Below, piece by piece: positions 10,250 through 24,872 of a stretch of DNA of 64,000 bases (position 1 is its first letter; every line of letters begins with the position of its first letter). Location: positions 12,369,495 to 12,433,494 of the forward strand of contig OZ234502.1 of NCBI GenBank assembly GCA_965153455.1, written 5' to 3'. The position numbers and the translations under genes were made by a program. Source of the stretch: Sphagnum compactum. Taxonomy: Eukaryota > Bryophyta > Sphagnopsida > Sphagnales. The notes beneath the pieces are model-generated. The model searched no databases. It had not been told where the DNA came from and worked only from the letters and a program-made list of their open reading frames with translations.

Positions 10250-13200
10250 TGATGCAAATCATGCAAAAAATTTCAATTTAATTCACATTGACGACATTCC
10301 AATGCTCAAGGTGTACCAATTGTTAAACATTTTTGTAAATAGCACATGCAATTTTTTCGAATTAATTTTGAACTTATTGAATAATTCATAAATATGTTAT
10401 TCAATCAAATAAAAAATCTCCTACTTTATATTTAAACTTTTGAACTTGTTGCAAACCGTGTTTGGCTAATTTAATTTTTATGTTCATGATGTGTTATTTT
10501 CAAATTTCAATTTGATTATCTTTAGCTTTGAGTTTTGAAAACTACGTGGAATTTATCTTTGCAAATTGATATAAAACCAAACAAGAATTGAAATCAATGT
10601 AAATTTTCCCGAAAAAAAAAAAGTTAAAAGTTTACTTAATTTCACTTTAATTTTTCTTTTTTCAATTACAATTAATTTTTGAGATCAATTTTAAAATCTA
10701 CTTCAAATTATTAGAATATTCATTTGAATTTTAAGAATTTTTTATAAAAAATTTATGTTTGTCAATTCAATTTCAATCTTTTATTTGAAAATATATTTTA
10801 TAAATTATTTTTTCTAATATTTTATTTTATTTTCAATTCTTGTAATTTATTTATTTATTTATTTTTATATGGAAAATAATTTTCTAATTTTAGTTCAATT
10901 CTTGTCTTTTAATGTTGCCTAAAAATTTTAAATATTATTTTTAAAATTTTAATTCTATTGAATTTTTTTTGTCAACTTTTCAAAAAAAATTATGATATTT
11001 TGATATTTGAAAATATTAATACTTTGAATTTTCACTATCAATGATAGGGTCTAATTTTGAAATCAAATTGCAAGTTCTTTAAAACAAGTTTTTGATTTAA
11101 ACTCTGATTCAATCAACAAAAAATTTGAAAATTCAGACAAGGTTACAACTTCAAAATAAGTTATAATTTAAATACATATTGAAGTTTAAGTTGCAAGTTC
11201 AAGTTGTAAGTTTTCAAAAATTAGTCTATTATGTATATACAAAATATATACAGTAAATTTTGTCCATAAAAAGAAGAATATATTAAACTATATAAGCGAC
11301 ATTTCAAAATGTGACCCTCTAATTAAATTATCATTTGTACATACTAATTTGAACTACAAACTTCTTCTTTTTTCCTTTACACTTTTGCCTTTGGAATTTC
11401 TTTGTTACTCCTACATTTTTCCTAGTTCTATATATTTTCAAACTAGAGTAACCCTCTAGGTTTCTACTATGGGACTTAAAAACAAACTTGCCTTTAGGTT
11501 TATTTTCTCTAAATAGGCAAAGGAAAAAACATTTTTTTGATTTGAAATCTTCGAGATTGATGAGCTTGTGTCCAAGCAATGGCTCAATCCATGGGTCACA
11601 TAATGTGCAATCAAATTCCTCACTGTTCAGCTAGTTGATTTTGTAAGCAATGTGAAGCTAAGATTGAACAAAACCCATACACTTACAGACCTAACAATAG
11701 TAACTAGCATTTCTATTTGTGAGATATGGGAGATGACATTCTCACAAACGTTCTCAAAGCAAGCTACACTAATTGGGATTATTAATGTCCCTGTGCAACC
11801 TATAATCATAACATTAAAATCCATGGAATCAACATCCGTAACTCATTTCATTATTTTTATTTTCAAATAAGAAAATTTTCAACACAAGTGACTCGAATTT
11901 CAACATACCTCAAAGTTGATTGTGAAATCTTGACCTTATGTCTTCTTGTTGTGGACTTCAGTCAACCTTTTAACAGTTGTAGCATTAGGAGCAAGAATCA
12001 CAAAGATGGTAGCATAGTTAGTTACCAACTATTGTTTGCCAAACTAAGAGCTTCTAATTTTTTTACCAACATTGTTGCAGGGCTACCATTATTGTACAAA
12101 CTTAACCAATTACATGTATTGTGCATAGAATTCAAGATCAAATGACAATGCATGTGCATCATTACAAACCAACCTGTCTACAACCACTAGGATAAAAACC
12201 TTGGTAGATCAACCATATATCCTAGTGATCACTAATTCCATGGTGCTTAATTCCAAATTTGCCCTTTGCAGGAAATCATGGACATAATGTGTAAGGACAA
12301 AGTGCAAGCAGATAGGAAAAAGGGTTATTTATTCAATAACAGTAGTAGCCCCAATTCTTAATAAAAATTTCCAGTCTCTTCTTTCAAACATGTTTTTGAA
12401 AGTGACCCCAAAATTGAGCACTTATGTGAAGGACGAAACATTCAGGCGAGGGGAAAAGGTATAAACAAAGTTGGACCCTATAGTTAGAACTATTGTCAAG
12501 TATCCAATTGGATCTACTAAGTCACAATGGATATATTTAAACCCACTTCCAGGAACATCTATAAACCCATACCTACTAACAATATAACCTTCAAAATAGG
12601 CACCAAGCATTTTCTATTGCACATTTCAACATTCATAGGTGTAGTTCTTTTCTTGCTTGGGCTAGGTACTAGTTGAGCCATACAACATGGTTCAAAAAAC
12701 TTCCCCAAAATAACATGACTACAAACAAAACAAATTGCTTCGACATTACACGCTATAATATGCACAACAAATAGAAAATTTGCTTATATTCTACACTATA
12801 ATATACACAAGAATCTGAAAATTAAACCTTTTATGAAATAAAAACCCAAGGTCGTTATGGAACACCTACAAATATGTGGCAAACAGACATGTGCTTATAT
12901 TTTGCAATACACAAGAAATTGAAAACTAAAAACTTTATAAAACTAAAATCCAATGTAGTTATGGAACACTTACAAATATGTGGTGTGCTAAAGTACAAAC
13001 AAAAACCCTTAAAATGACTTCATCAATTCATAGAATAAACTTGAAACAAGTGAAGAGATGGAAAAAATCTACAAACATGGTTCAAATCAAGTGCTTCAAA
13101 TGTCACAAAACTTGCAAACTATAAAAAAGACAAAATAAGATGCTATAAGAAAGTGTTTCAGGAACAAAACCAAATAGCATTATATAGCAACCATGATAAT

Positions 13201-16200
13201 TCATCACCTTCATAATAGGTGCGTTGAGGTGTACAAGATTAGGGTTTAGATTAAGGTTAGGTTTGTATTAAATCTAGGGCTATTTAATGGATCAAGGTTT
13301 ATATTTACATAAGTTCACAACTACATCTAGGTCTATAGTGGATTAAGGTTTAGATCTAGATTGACTTTAAGGTACAATTTTTAAGGTTCCTTGCCACTTG
13401 TGCTTAAACCTTAAAATATTCTAGATTAATAGTAACCTAGGCTTAACCTAATAACAAATTACAACTAATTAAAGATGCATTAAATGGTTGCATGGATATA
13501 TAGAAATAGGGGGCAAGGGCTACATTTGACACATAATTAGATACTTAAAATAATTCAAATTAAAAATAAACCAAATAAAGAAAAATACATATAGATGTTC
13601 ATCAATTTTCCGGACTGGGTCAATGATTAGCAATGTCTCTTCAACCTATGAGTCTAATGTATGCATAGTGGGATCAAGTGTGAAGATATCAAAGAACAAT
13701 AGATAGACAGAAAAAACCCCTCCAGTTATACAACTAAACTTTCAGAAAAGATCCAACCAAACCAAGAACCAAGATGACAAGTAACTTGAAGATAGAAACC
13801 AAATTGGCATGGATATATGACAAAGTAATAAGAATTCCAACCCCATTTTGCATCCAATGCCACACAAAAATAGATGAATTCTAGAACATCATTACAAAAA
13901 GCTTTGGGCCTTTTTAAATGGAATGGAGATTAACCTTTAGAATGATTTTTTTCCAAGCTCAAGAAAATGAAATAGTGGTTTTGTCGCATAGCTTTCACAC
14001 TTGTTGACATTGGAGGTCCTACAACACTTTGAATGTACACAATTGTGTAAGCATGATGGGACCACATTGAGACATCATTTGAAGCATCTAACATGTTTTG
14101 GCAATTAACACATCTTAATGATCAAGGATTTAGGGTTAGGTAGCTTAGGATATAAACAATTGACTTAAAAAGGCAAAAAGTTGTAGTCCTATAAAAATGA
14201 AGAATAAACTATCCAATTGTTCATAACCAATGAAAACCTTATTAATACTAATTGCCAACAATGAGCATGGTTAATCTAATAGATCAATATATCAACATAT
14301 TTGACTTTGAAAGCTATTGCCGAACAATAATTTAAGATCTTGCATTAAAGACATACTAAAATATGTAAGCAACATTAAATTGTTGAGACTATTCATGATT
14401 AGAAATGTAAGGAAGAAAGGGCACACATTGACATGCTCAATTATCTTCATTTCATCTTCTAATGATGTAAGATGTGCAAGTGTTAGTTGATGTAGGCCAT
14501 CGATAAGGTTACAAGATTTAGACACATCTTGTCAACACTTTTAATGCTTGGCATGTTGCATTCTAAGGTTGTCCGTGAAAGAATAATAACAATCAGTATG
14601 TAATGAAATGTGACCTAATGACCATGATTTTTACCCTTTAGAAATGAAAATCTCAGCACAAGTAAAACGGTTGTGGTGAGGCTCAAAGCTGAGTATCAAT
14701 GGCTAATTGTGTTTGTGCATGATCCCTTGATTGGGACACAACATGGGCCCTTCCAGAGTCATTTTCTATGGCGAATGTGTCTAGTGCTATGTTGGCACAA
14801 TTCTTACAACCTGCAATATAGTTTGAATAGATAAACAATACAAATCCATAAGTTATGAAAAAAATTTAATACTAAAAATCAATATCAATTGCAAAAACTA
14901 AGAGATGATTTGATGATTGATTTGGCAACATAACAACAAATAATAAAAAATCAGATAAATGAAGGCACTTAGACCAAAGAAAAAATAAAACCCAAAAAAA
15001 AACTCAAATGTGGTTTGCAAAATTATAACAACAATCCTTGACATGTTCAAGTACCTTCAACAACAATGTATTGGTAGGTGGTATTGACCACATACCATAG
15101 CATTTCCACTAACTCCATCAATTCCTAACAATGGGTGGAGGTTAATGTCAAACATCAAAATATTGAATTTTAGTATTAGTAATAACAAGAAAACTTACCC
15201 ATGATGTTTGCTAGCTCAACAGAACCCAAAAGAGAAAGAGCATATGAGAAAAACATGAAGGAAAAAGAAAACAAAGACAAAAAGAAGAAGAAAAGGAAAA
15301 AAAATTGAAAAACCCCAAAAGGAAAAGGAGGAAAAAAAGAGAACAAAACAAGGAGAACTTTGAAAAAATGTTTAAAAATATAATATTTTGCATATATACA
15401 CAATATAAAGAGGAGTTTGAATCATGTGGAGTAAGAAAACCTTTTTAAACCCATCTGTATTCAAGAAAATCAAAGCAAATGACCATTTTTTAGAGTGATC
15501 TTTACAATACCTAAAACATGTTTGTATGTCGATGGTTCATAAAATATAGTTAGGCAAGACTAATAAAGCTCCACACTAAAAAGCAGAAACATATTGAGGA
15601 AACATGAATAACATTACATGAATCCTTGACTTGAAATATCAAACATATATTGTTTGAACCAAACATAACAATGTTACCTTCAATCCAAAAGTTACAAGCA
15701 TTAGAGCATCATTGTTCCTTATGTTTTGCCAAAGTTTAAACACCCATCCAAGGTTCAATATCATTGATGTGTGAAAAAGATTAGGATAAGGAAATTATGG
15801 AAATAAGGATTCAATTTTTGTGTGGTGAACATCCTTCTTGGGTTCCTTATTTATTTTTTGGGAGGAGTGAAGGATTTCATTAAAAGATTAGATCATTAAT
15901 TTTCATTATTCATGAAGCATTAGACATTAGATCACTAAAAGGATGCTTGTCAGTGACATTCTTGTGTGAAAGAAAAGGAAAAAAACATGGGAGAAAATTA
16001 TATTTGTCTTTATGTAATGAGAAATGGTTGAAGATTGTATGGATTCTATTTAGAGTGTGATAAAGGAAGGGAAAGTAACTCATATTATGTTTATATAAAG
16101 TTTACTCTTATGTATTAGTTTTTCTTTTCTTCTATAAAGTTAGAATATTACCTACTTTTTGTTCTAATTTGGAATAGAAAATGCATTCTACTATAGGATG

Positions 16201-19200
16201 GTAATCGCCACTGGAAGGTAACAACAAGGAAGTAACCATTGAATTTAAGGTTTGCAAAGGGTAGGGAATTGTTGTAAATGGTGGGTAGCAACTATAATGG
16301 GTCTACGTGTGCTACAAATAGTAAGTAACAATTATAGAAGGTTTGTAAACAGTAAGTAGTAATTATATGAAACATTTTAGTTTTTTTTTTCAAGTTTGCA
16401 AAAGACGATAGTTACACATGATTGCAAGACAGTAGGCATAACAAAACTGTAGGCAAACATAAAACATGCCTTACCTTCATGTGTTTTCATTTTTTTCATT
16501 TTTTTTCACACAATAACCTTTTCCTTGATAATTTTAAAGCGTCAAATCTGTGGTTTTATAGTCATATATAGGGTTTTGGGTTTTTTTTTCAACTTATTTT
16601 AAGGTTTAGATTTTAAAGTTTTTTTTTGGTATTTTTAAGTTTCGGATTTGTAGATTAAAAGTCAATTTTTAAATATTGAAAATGTTTTTGAAATTACGAA
16701 TTAATGTTCTGACTCACATTTTCAATATAAAGTTTGGAGTGTGTGACATGGATTGAAGTTAGTGGTGAATTATGCTTATAAATGTAGTTTTAGGGTTTTG
16801 GTTTATGTGTATTATAACCATGAAATACAATATTAGTCCCAAAGGAATGGGTTTAGGTGTAGGCCAACTAGAGTGTAAACGTATAAGATGTAGATTAAGA
16901 TTTTCATGAAGGTTATATAAGAAAGAACTCCTCCCAAACACTTTCTATTTTCATTTTCATTTGAAAAATGTTTTCCTCAACTAAAAGCCATGTTTTTAAA
17001 AAAAATAATGTTTATTTTACTTTAACTTCAAGTGATGAAAAGATATTGGACGATATGGACCAAAAAAATCATGATTTTCATCACATGCTAGTTGTTTATA
17101 AGTTTCATGATTTTTTCAATTCACATGAAATGGAGGGGGATGAAGTAATTAGTGGACCCAATGATTGATGTTCAAGATGTCTTAGCTACATTATGAAACA
17201 CATTGCATTTTTTTCAAAACTTTGACCAATTCTACATTGGTGGAATCCAATGAATTGGTATCTTAATTCGTCCCCACAATCATAACCCATGCATGATCTA
17301 TAGGTGAACCTTATATCTCATCTTTAAAATTAGGGTTTAAATATGATTTTTAAATTTTAGCTTCAATTTTTAATCTAAAGTTTAAGATTTAGAGGTTTAG
17401 TAATTGTAGGGTTTGCATTAAAATTAAACTTTAGGGTCTGAGTTTTTTGTTTTGGCTTTAATTTTTGAACACCTAGGGCTTAGGGTTTTTTCTAGGGTTT
17501 TTTTTAGGGTTAAGGTAGGGTTTAAGGTTTTATTGTCTTGTTTTGGCTTCAAATTTTCATTTAAGGATTAGGGTTTTGTTATTTTAAGGCCTATTTTAAG
17601 GTAAGTCGGATTTGTTTTTGGCTATAATTTTTTCATACAAGGTTTAAGTTTTAGCCTTTTGGGGTATGTTTAATAGTTAGGGTTAAGGTTTAGAATCCAC
17701 CTTTTTGGGTGAAGGTTTAAGGTGAGGTTTGAAGATGAAACCTAAATTAACATTTGAAAATAACAAAGGAGACTATAGTTATGTCAAGCATGTTGTACAA
17801 TTTGATGCATGAACAACATTTCTTGAACTTCATATTATATATGAAACATAACAAGGTGCACATGACCACAGAGGACACCTTCATATAAAATTGGTCAAAA
17901 TTGATTTTGTGATCCTGCATTCTACATTAATGATGCATATACAGATGAAATCCGTTAGTTGGCACCTAAAAAAAAATTGTTTTAAGTACTCAAATGCAAG
18001 AGTTGCGAAGGTGTATTGAGGTTATAAATGAGACCTTGGCCAAAATGGAAAAAGAATATTACATAAACACAACACAAAAGAATTATTAAAATCACCATCA
18101 GAATTGGAAAAATAACCACCAAATCAAAACATGAATTAAGATTTTTGTGAAATTTCCAAATGTTTATTACATAATAAAAATGCACATCCAATCTACTATT
18201 GCTTAGGGTATGATAATTGATAATGTCATTAAACCTTAAACATTATGTTGACCAACAATAACATGTTTTTGGTGGAGTGTAATTATAAAGAAGTTCCATT
18301 TTAACATTCACAATGAACTATACCTAAGCCAATTTCACCCCTGTTCATTTAAATGTCAGGAAATGTTGGCGAAATCAAAATCAAGTCCTCCCCTTTGCAA
18401 ACATTTTTTATTATTGATGGATTAGTTTTGAATATTGTAAAATGAACGTGCTTATGTTCCACCACAATTGGTATGTCTCAAAGGTTTCTACATGGATGGC
18501 ATAAAAAAATTTAACACTTGAATGATCGATGGAACAAACAAATGCTTCCATAGAAAGTTGGCATCACACCTAATACTTATATTTTGGTTTTAACATTTTT
18601 CCAACAAACTCCATGTATGAAAGCACCTAGTTGAAGTTCTTAACCTACATTTTGCAAATTTTTCCATGTCCACCTTGCCAATTTGGACCATTCAAGGCTC
18701 ATACAATCTTGGCTGATGATGGCACCACGACCCCTTGTTTTTGTGCTTGGTTCAAGTTTGTCTTTTGTCCTTTCTCCATCCACAATGGAACTCTTATTTT
18801 ACGATTTGCAATTTCTTTTGGCCAACCCATCCACCATTTCACCTTCTTGTGCAAGAAATGAATTTTGACTAATGAATCCTCCTTAATGGGTAAATTATTG
18901 ACACCCAATATTGGACCAAGTTGAAAACAACATCCTTTAACTTTAATTTCTCCCATGGTAAATAATCCTCGCAACAACACAATCATCCCAAATCATCATG
19001 GTTTGTTCATATACATAGACATTGATTATTTCAGGTCCTATCATGATGTGAGCATCTTGCAACATTTAAATGTTTACAAATATTAAAATTTATATTTCAC
19101 ATATGGAAATGATTGTTTTGAGTGTCTATTAAGAGATCCAAGGTACATGGGCAAATTTTTTTTTATAATGAGTAAAATAAGATGATGAAAACTTGCCCCA

Positions 19201-20480
19201 AATGCAATGTGGTAATAATGCATGCAAGTTTCAAAATGCAAACAAAGTGGGGGATTAGTGGGCTAAAAAGAAAATGGAAACATTTCATGAAGAAGTTCAA
19301 CAAACCCAAAATATTCGCATCTATTCCAAGCCACCACTCTCCTCGTTAACATCCTACACAAGAGGCATATGGACCTCACATTGAAGGTCATTAGGGACCA
19401 AAACTTTAACCCAATTGCGCACAACTTACAAGGGGACTTTTAGTTGAAGGTCCAAATCTATTTTAACTTTTGATCTAAATTCCTTTGAAATAACATCTAG
19501 ATTTCTAACCTCCTTCATTATTTTTTCCTTTCATTGTTAATTTTCACTTTGTTCACCAAAAAAACAAATTGGATTTCAAAGGTGGAAGCAAAATGGGATA
19601 CCGTTGTTGCCATGCTCTTGGATTGATTATACAAGATCTACACCTTGGTCATCATTTGCTGACCATCACTAGGTACGTTCATAGATCAATAAACTAGAAG
19701 TGACCCATGAGTAAGGATTTAGGTGACTATTTATTTTAAATAATTTTTGGTCCATTTGAAATATTCTATTTGTAAATTACAAAAAAAACATTTAAAAAAT
19801 CCTTTTCACCCAAAAAATATGTTACATTAGATTATTATGTAACGATGAGTTTTAAGAATATCCCCAAAATAATGTCATTTTCAGGTCCTTTGAAGTTGAT
19901 TTAGGAGAGTTCATTCAGCAATAAAAACATTGGTTTCAATGTGTAATGAATGTTTTTGAGTATTCTATTATCATTAGATTCATTCCAAATTATTCCACAT
20001 GTTTCCACAATATATTAGAAACATTATCATTTAAACACATAAGAAACATTTACAATTTTAATTCAAATTTTGACACTAAAACATGAAAAACCAAAGACTA
20101 ATTACACATTCTATGGCTCATTATTTTGTGAATGCACCCCACCTATTAATGGTTTAGAGTTTTAAGATGCATTGAGTTTAGTTGTAAAACTTTAAGCTTA
20201 ACCCAAAGTTAGAAGTAGGAGTTGTATCTTGGAATTGGGAATGCCATCTATCATAGTTTGGCTTTTCTTTAGAATATTTCTTGAAGCATGTCCATATGTA
20301 GCTTTTAGATACTCCAACATTTCATCACATTTAAATGTTTTAGGCTCTTTGACCCTTTTCCATTATAGTTTTGTACTTTCCATTATTTCAAGGTGTTATG
20401 TAGGTGGTCCTTTAATGTCTCCTTCACAAACATACAATCTAGGTATTTAGTTTGGTAATCAACATACACGAATTTTCGCA
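10250..20480. other. Long AT-rich region without a recognisable gene
   Basis: No open frame here shows a family I recognise. The longer ones (11331-11579, 11627-11824, 12422-12765 and 18699-18986, all minus) are short, isolated and lack visible splice partners. The 18699-18986 frame is the most protein-like by composition but could not be assigned. Homopurine/homopyrimidine tracts occur at 15230-15360. Degenerate telomere-like stretches (TTAGGG/TTTAGGG variants) occur near 13230-13400 and 17330-17720. I see nothing else. Confidence 0.6.
17330..17720. repeat. Degenerate telomere-like stretch
   Basis: Many variants of TTTAGGG are scattered through this stretch (for example TTAGGGTTTTTTCTAGGG near 17470). 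They resemble eroded interstitial plant telomeric repeats, but the units are too irregular to prove a telomeric origin. Confidence 0.35.
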
Positions 20481-20486
20481 CCTCCA

Positions 20487-21030
20487 ATGAATCACAATTG
20501 GAATGCAAAAGGAGTTGTAGATCTTTACATTTGATTTCAAGTTTGACTAACCACCCATTTAACCAAAATGGATCAAGATTGGAATGTAAAACAATTGCAT
20601 GCCCCGACACTTGGATTCAAGTCCAATTAGGTGAGCATAGAAGTAGAATGGATCAACATTGGAATGTAAAAAAAATCACATGCCTTTACACTTGGATTCA
20701 AATTCAATTAGGTGCCCATAGAACCATAATGGATCATAATTGGAATGAAAAAAAGTTGAAGATCTCTACTTTGGGTTTTAATTTGAAATGACCACCCATA
20801 TATATCCAGAATGGATCATAATTTGAATGCAAGAAAGAACTATAGATCCTTACTTTGCGTTTCAAGTTGAAATAACTACTAAGAGGACTAGAAGAGATCA
20901 TAATTGGAATGAAAATGAGTTGTAGACCCCTACTTAGGGTTTCAAGTCAAAATAACCGCCCATAGAACTAAAATGGATCATAATTGGGATGTAGAAAAGG
21001 TTATAGACCTTATTTTAGGTTTCAAGTTGT
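20487..21030. repeat. 81-bp minisatellite, about 6.7 copies
   Basis: A unit starting ATGGATCATAATTGGAATG recurs at about 20487, 20568, 20648, 20729, 20811, 20892 and 20973, a spacing of 80-82 bp. Each unit continues with a TTTACACTTGGGTTTCAAG-type half and a CCACCCATAGAA-type half. Copies are well diverged. Because 81 is a multiple of three, frames stay open across units (such as 20498-20791); these are not genes. Confidence 0.85.
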
Positions 21031-22387
21031 CGGGAGGGAACCTTATAAAGCATAAATTTTCATCCAGGAGCCAGGAGGGCATTTCATTCTTCATAATCCC
21101 CCCTCCTGTTTTGCCTCAGTTTCTCGACTAGCAATACTAGGGTTAGCCTATAATGAGCTTGGACCGAGGCAAAATACATTATGACATAGATTTTCAAACT
21201 GTTTATTCTCTCTTAGCTTCCATTACAATAGCAATTTAAAGTGCTCTAAGGGACATAGGGCCAAGGTTCAATCCAAAGAATCCCCCCTTCTAGCCAAAAT
21301 CAAAGAAATTTACATGTCACAAGGACTACCTACCTTAAGTTTGGGTGGCAACAACTTAATATCACAAATTCATGGTTTTTGATGTACACCATAGCAATTG
21401 TCTAATGTTCCTTGATATGACTTATTGACATCGTATACTAATACCCATAATGAACCCTTAAGTCATGGTTGGTGATCATGAGTTTCCACTATCATTGTCG
21501 TCAATTGCGGTCGACCCTAGTAGAACCAAAATGCACTTGAGGTTATAATGTGTGCACAATATACCCCCACAGAACCCCTTTAGCACAAGGAACCCATTAA
21601 GTTTTGGTGCCCACAAGTTTCTTGCATCATTCTTGATTTTGGTCCGTATTAGCCAGTGAACACCTAACGGTGTGATTTTTGCACAAGGTACTCTCATAGG
21701 TCCTCTTAGTTTGGGAATGATGGTCATTTTGGTGAAAAGGGGTTTTTGCCAATAAATCCTAATTTTTGCTCATCTTCATTGAATTTTGGTTTAATTTCAG
21801 TTTGTGCAGATTCACTCGGGGATATTGAAATACCAAGGCATGGCTAAGTACAAAATAGCTAGTCATTTTTGAAAATTATTTGAAGGCCAAAATTTTAGAA
21901 AGTTGTATGGAGATCCATATAAACACCTTTTAGGCTATGTGGTTGGAACATGCATGCTGGATAGTCATTTTATGGATGTTAGGTTTTTAATTGGTCCCAT
22001 TTTATAAGAACAAATTCCACATGATCATGTATGCTAATATTTGTTTGGTAAAACAAAGTGCATAAGAAGAACCTTGTTTGTAAGTAACTATCACACATGA
22101 ATTATTAGTTCACTCAAGATAACTATGAAATAAAATTCAGACCACCAAATCCAACAACTTCATCGTCCATAGCAATTATTTCTTTACACCCAAGCACAAA
22201 CCTATTCAAGAACCTCTAAATATTAATACATTAACATTAATATTATATCATTGTGTGTGTATATATGGATAGCGTTAAAAAAATTTAAATGTTTTTAAAA
22301 GCATGTTCTATTTGCTTGTTCCCAACAAAGTTCAAACACAATGTCCATTGTGTTTTATACTACATGTGGGAGATTTAATTTTGCAAA
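21031..22387 (+). repeat. 1.36-kb inverted repeat, left copy
   Basis: Inverted relative to 31861-33214 over its whole length, with about 5-6% mismatch in the stretches I aligned. It starts with CGGGAGGGAACCTTATAAAG directly after the minisatellite and ends in the 55-bp block at 22333-22387. It contains a short frame (21476-21727, minus) that also exists in the partner, but no recognised domain. Confidence 0.85.
22333..22387 (+). repeat. 55-bp junction block, copy 1
   Basis: Starts CAAACACAATGTCCATTGTG, which holds the inverted pair CACAATG/CATTGTG, and ends TTTAATTTTGCAAA. Related copies sit at 31861-31915 (inverted), 42212-42266 and 54952-55003, each at or next to a breakpoint of the segmental duplications. 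Confidence 0.7.
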
Positions 22388-22765
22388 GTTTTGACAAAAG
22401 GTAGAGGTTTAGCCATGAAGTAGAAAGGTTGTTAGTAAATAAAGGTTTAGCCATAAAGATATAAAAGCATTGCCTGGAGGTGGAAATTTAACCATGAGGC
22501 AAAAATGTTTTGTCAAGAAGTAAATGTTTAGCCATGAATGAAAAAAGTTTTTGCCAATAGATAAAGGTTTAGTTAAGAAATAGAAAGGTTTAACCAAAAA
22601 TTGGAAAGATTTGGCCAATAAGTGAAAGTTTAGTGAAGAAATCAAAAAGTTTCGATGTGAAAAGGTAAAAGTTTTGCCAATAAGCAAATACGTTTTGCCA
22701 AGAGATAAAAATTTAGCCATGAAGTAAGAAGTTTTCTTGAAAAGATAAAGGTTTAGCCAAAACAA
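22388..22765. repeat. 40-bp tandem array (arm A)
   Basis: Degenerate units of the type 'aaaggtttagccatgaagtaga' with about 40-bp spacing. It is the inverted counterpart of the much longer array at 49330-50530. Confidence 0.7.
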
Positions 22766-22899
22766 AATACATTGTAAGAAGATAAAAATAGTAGGGGGAC
22801 AAACATGTGAAATATAATTTATATGGAGTTGGGGTTTATTTCATTTGAGGGCAAAAACCCAAACAACTGAGATAGGTAGTGTGTTCATGGGTGCTAGCT

Positions 22900-23880
22900 C
22901 TCCCAATTTAGGTCATGGGCTCTTTCTTAAGTGGACTAGGCTACAAAGGCTCTTTTCTAGGCTACCTATACATTTTATTCCTTGCATAGGCTTTATAAAC
23001 TAGGGTGGCATTTTCCTCTAGTTGGTCTACGCTTTTTTATAAGATGCCTGGGCTCTTTCCTAGATTGCCTAGTTCTTTTTATAAGTTACCTAAATTGGCT
23101 CATAGTAGGATGCCAAAGCTTTCTCCTAGGTTGCTTAAACTTTTTCGACATGTGCTCTTTCCTCGCACCATAAGGTGCCTAGAGTTTGTCCTAGACTACT
23201 TAGGTTATTTCATAAGTTGCATGGGTTCTTTGGTACGTTGGTTGCCCATGCTTTTTCATAAGCATCTTAAGGTTTTTCTTTAAGTTGCCTAGTCTTCTTC
23301 ATAGGCATCTTGGAGTTTTTCCTAAGTTGCCCATGTTTTTTCATGGCCATTTTGGGCTTTTTTCCTAGGTTGCTCAAGCTTTTCAACATGTTATTTGAGT
23401 TTTTTTCCTAGCTACTAAGGTTTTTCACAAGGTGCTTAGGCTTTTTCCTAAGGTGATTAGGGTTTTTCTTAAATTTTTAAGGTTTTTTATAGGTTGCCTT
23501 GGCTCTTTCCCATGTTGCCTAGGCATTTTCATAGGTTACTTGGGCTTTTCCCTAGGGTGCTTAGGTTGTTTCAAAGGTTATTTAACTTTTTCCATAGGTT
23601 GGCTAGGCTTTTTCCTAAGATGCTTAAGTTTTCTTTAACATGCCTAGACTTTTTCATAGGCTACTTGAGTTTTTTCCTAAAGTACTTACCCTATTTTAGA
23701 CCTTTTTCATAGGATGCATGGGTTTTCTAATAAGTTGAATAGGCTTACATTAAGGTTCCTAGAGTTTTTCATAGGCTTCATGGGTATTTTCTTAAGCCTT
23801 TGTCTAGGCATTTCCATAGGTTGCTTGGTGAGTTCCTAGGGTACATTTTGCTATCAAGAGGCTAGGGTTCTTTCCCCTTA
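22900..23880. repeat. Short-period tandem array, about 21 bp (arm A)
   Basis: Variants of TTGCCTAGGCTTTTTCATAG repeat throughout, often pairing as about 43 bp. Inverted counterpart at 48300-49160. The long hydrophobic frames here (22982-23173, 23432-23712) arise because the period is near a multiple of three. Confidence 0.75.
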
Positions 23881-23889
23881 AGCTACGTA

Positions 23890-24560
23890 TAGGCTTTCCA
23901 TCTAGCAAAGACCTTTGGACATAGCATGACCCTTTTGCTTCTTGATGCATTGGGCTTTCTCAACATATGTAGGTGGTTTAGGTCTCTTGGGCATGGGCTT
24001 GGGTTTCTTGGGCTTGGTATGAGCTTGTGTAGGTTTTTATGGTGAGGCCTTGTTTTCTTGGACATAGGGTCAAGGTGATTCCTCCCTCCTTAGCATGGGC
24101 TTGGGCTACTGGATAGAGAATGGACATGTCTAAGTCTCTTTGGTGAGGTCCCATGCTTTTTGAACATAGGGTCAAAGCAATTGGGGTTTCTTAAATGTGG
24201 GCTTGGGTTTCTTTAATTGAGGAGGGGTTTGTCTAAGTTTTTTGGTAAGATCTCAAGCTTCTTGAACATGGCTTGGGCCTTTTAAACATAGGTCCGGACA
24301 TTGTCCCCAAGCTTTTGGATAGGAAGATGGGCAACCATGAATCTTTTGAGCTCAAGAGGCTCATTGCTTCTTGGTAAGAGGCTATGTCAATTCTAGCACT
24401 TTACACTTGGGCCAAAACTTTTCAAACATATGCACCCAAGCCTCTTGGGTATGGGCTTAGGCTTCTTGAACATTAACATGGGCTACTATAGGTCCAATCA
24501 AAATCATAGCCTTATTCTAATAGTAAGCATGGCTTTCTTGGACAGGGGCTAGGCTCCTTG
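23890..24560. repeat. Tandem array of 'gcttgggcttcttgg' type (arm A)
   Basis: Irregular repetition of a Cys/Leu-coding-like 'gggcttcttgga' motif. The inverted counterpart is at 47600-48290. No gene recognised. Confidence 0.6.
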
Positions 24561-24872
24561 AGAACATGTCATTTTCAACACACTATCGAGTTAGGCCAAT
24601 TATAGTTAGATGAAAACCCCAATATGGATGAAGACGTATGAAATATATTTTAAGAAATACATAAATATAATATACAAAATTGTGAACAACCCAAGACCAA
24701 ATATGCATATATTTTTTGACCTAGGGCAAAATATGTATGAACTTTAAAACCCAAGGTCAATATTTGTGAACTTTAAGACCAAGGGCAAGTATTGCATGAA
24801 TTGTTAGACCCTGGGTTGGTTGGGGTGGCTGAAAAACCCTTATTGAACAACACGTTTGAAATCACCTACACA

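Noticed and set aside
13230-13400. Interstitial telomere array
   Set aside because: Only scattered TTAGGG-like words such as 'attagggtttagattaaggttagg'; no regular heptamer run.
15176-15403. Phe-rich minus-strand frames
   Set aside because: Generated by an A/G-rich homopurine stretch; no protein-like composition.
20487-21030. CRISPR-like regular spacing
   Set aside because: The 81-bp units are continuous tandem repeats with no unique spacers, and the genome is eukaryotic.
22982-23712. Repeated hydrophobic 'membrane protein' frames
   Set aside because: They follow the roughly 21-bp tandem array, whose near multiple-of-three period keeps frames open. Counterpart frames at 48515-49108 have the same cause.
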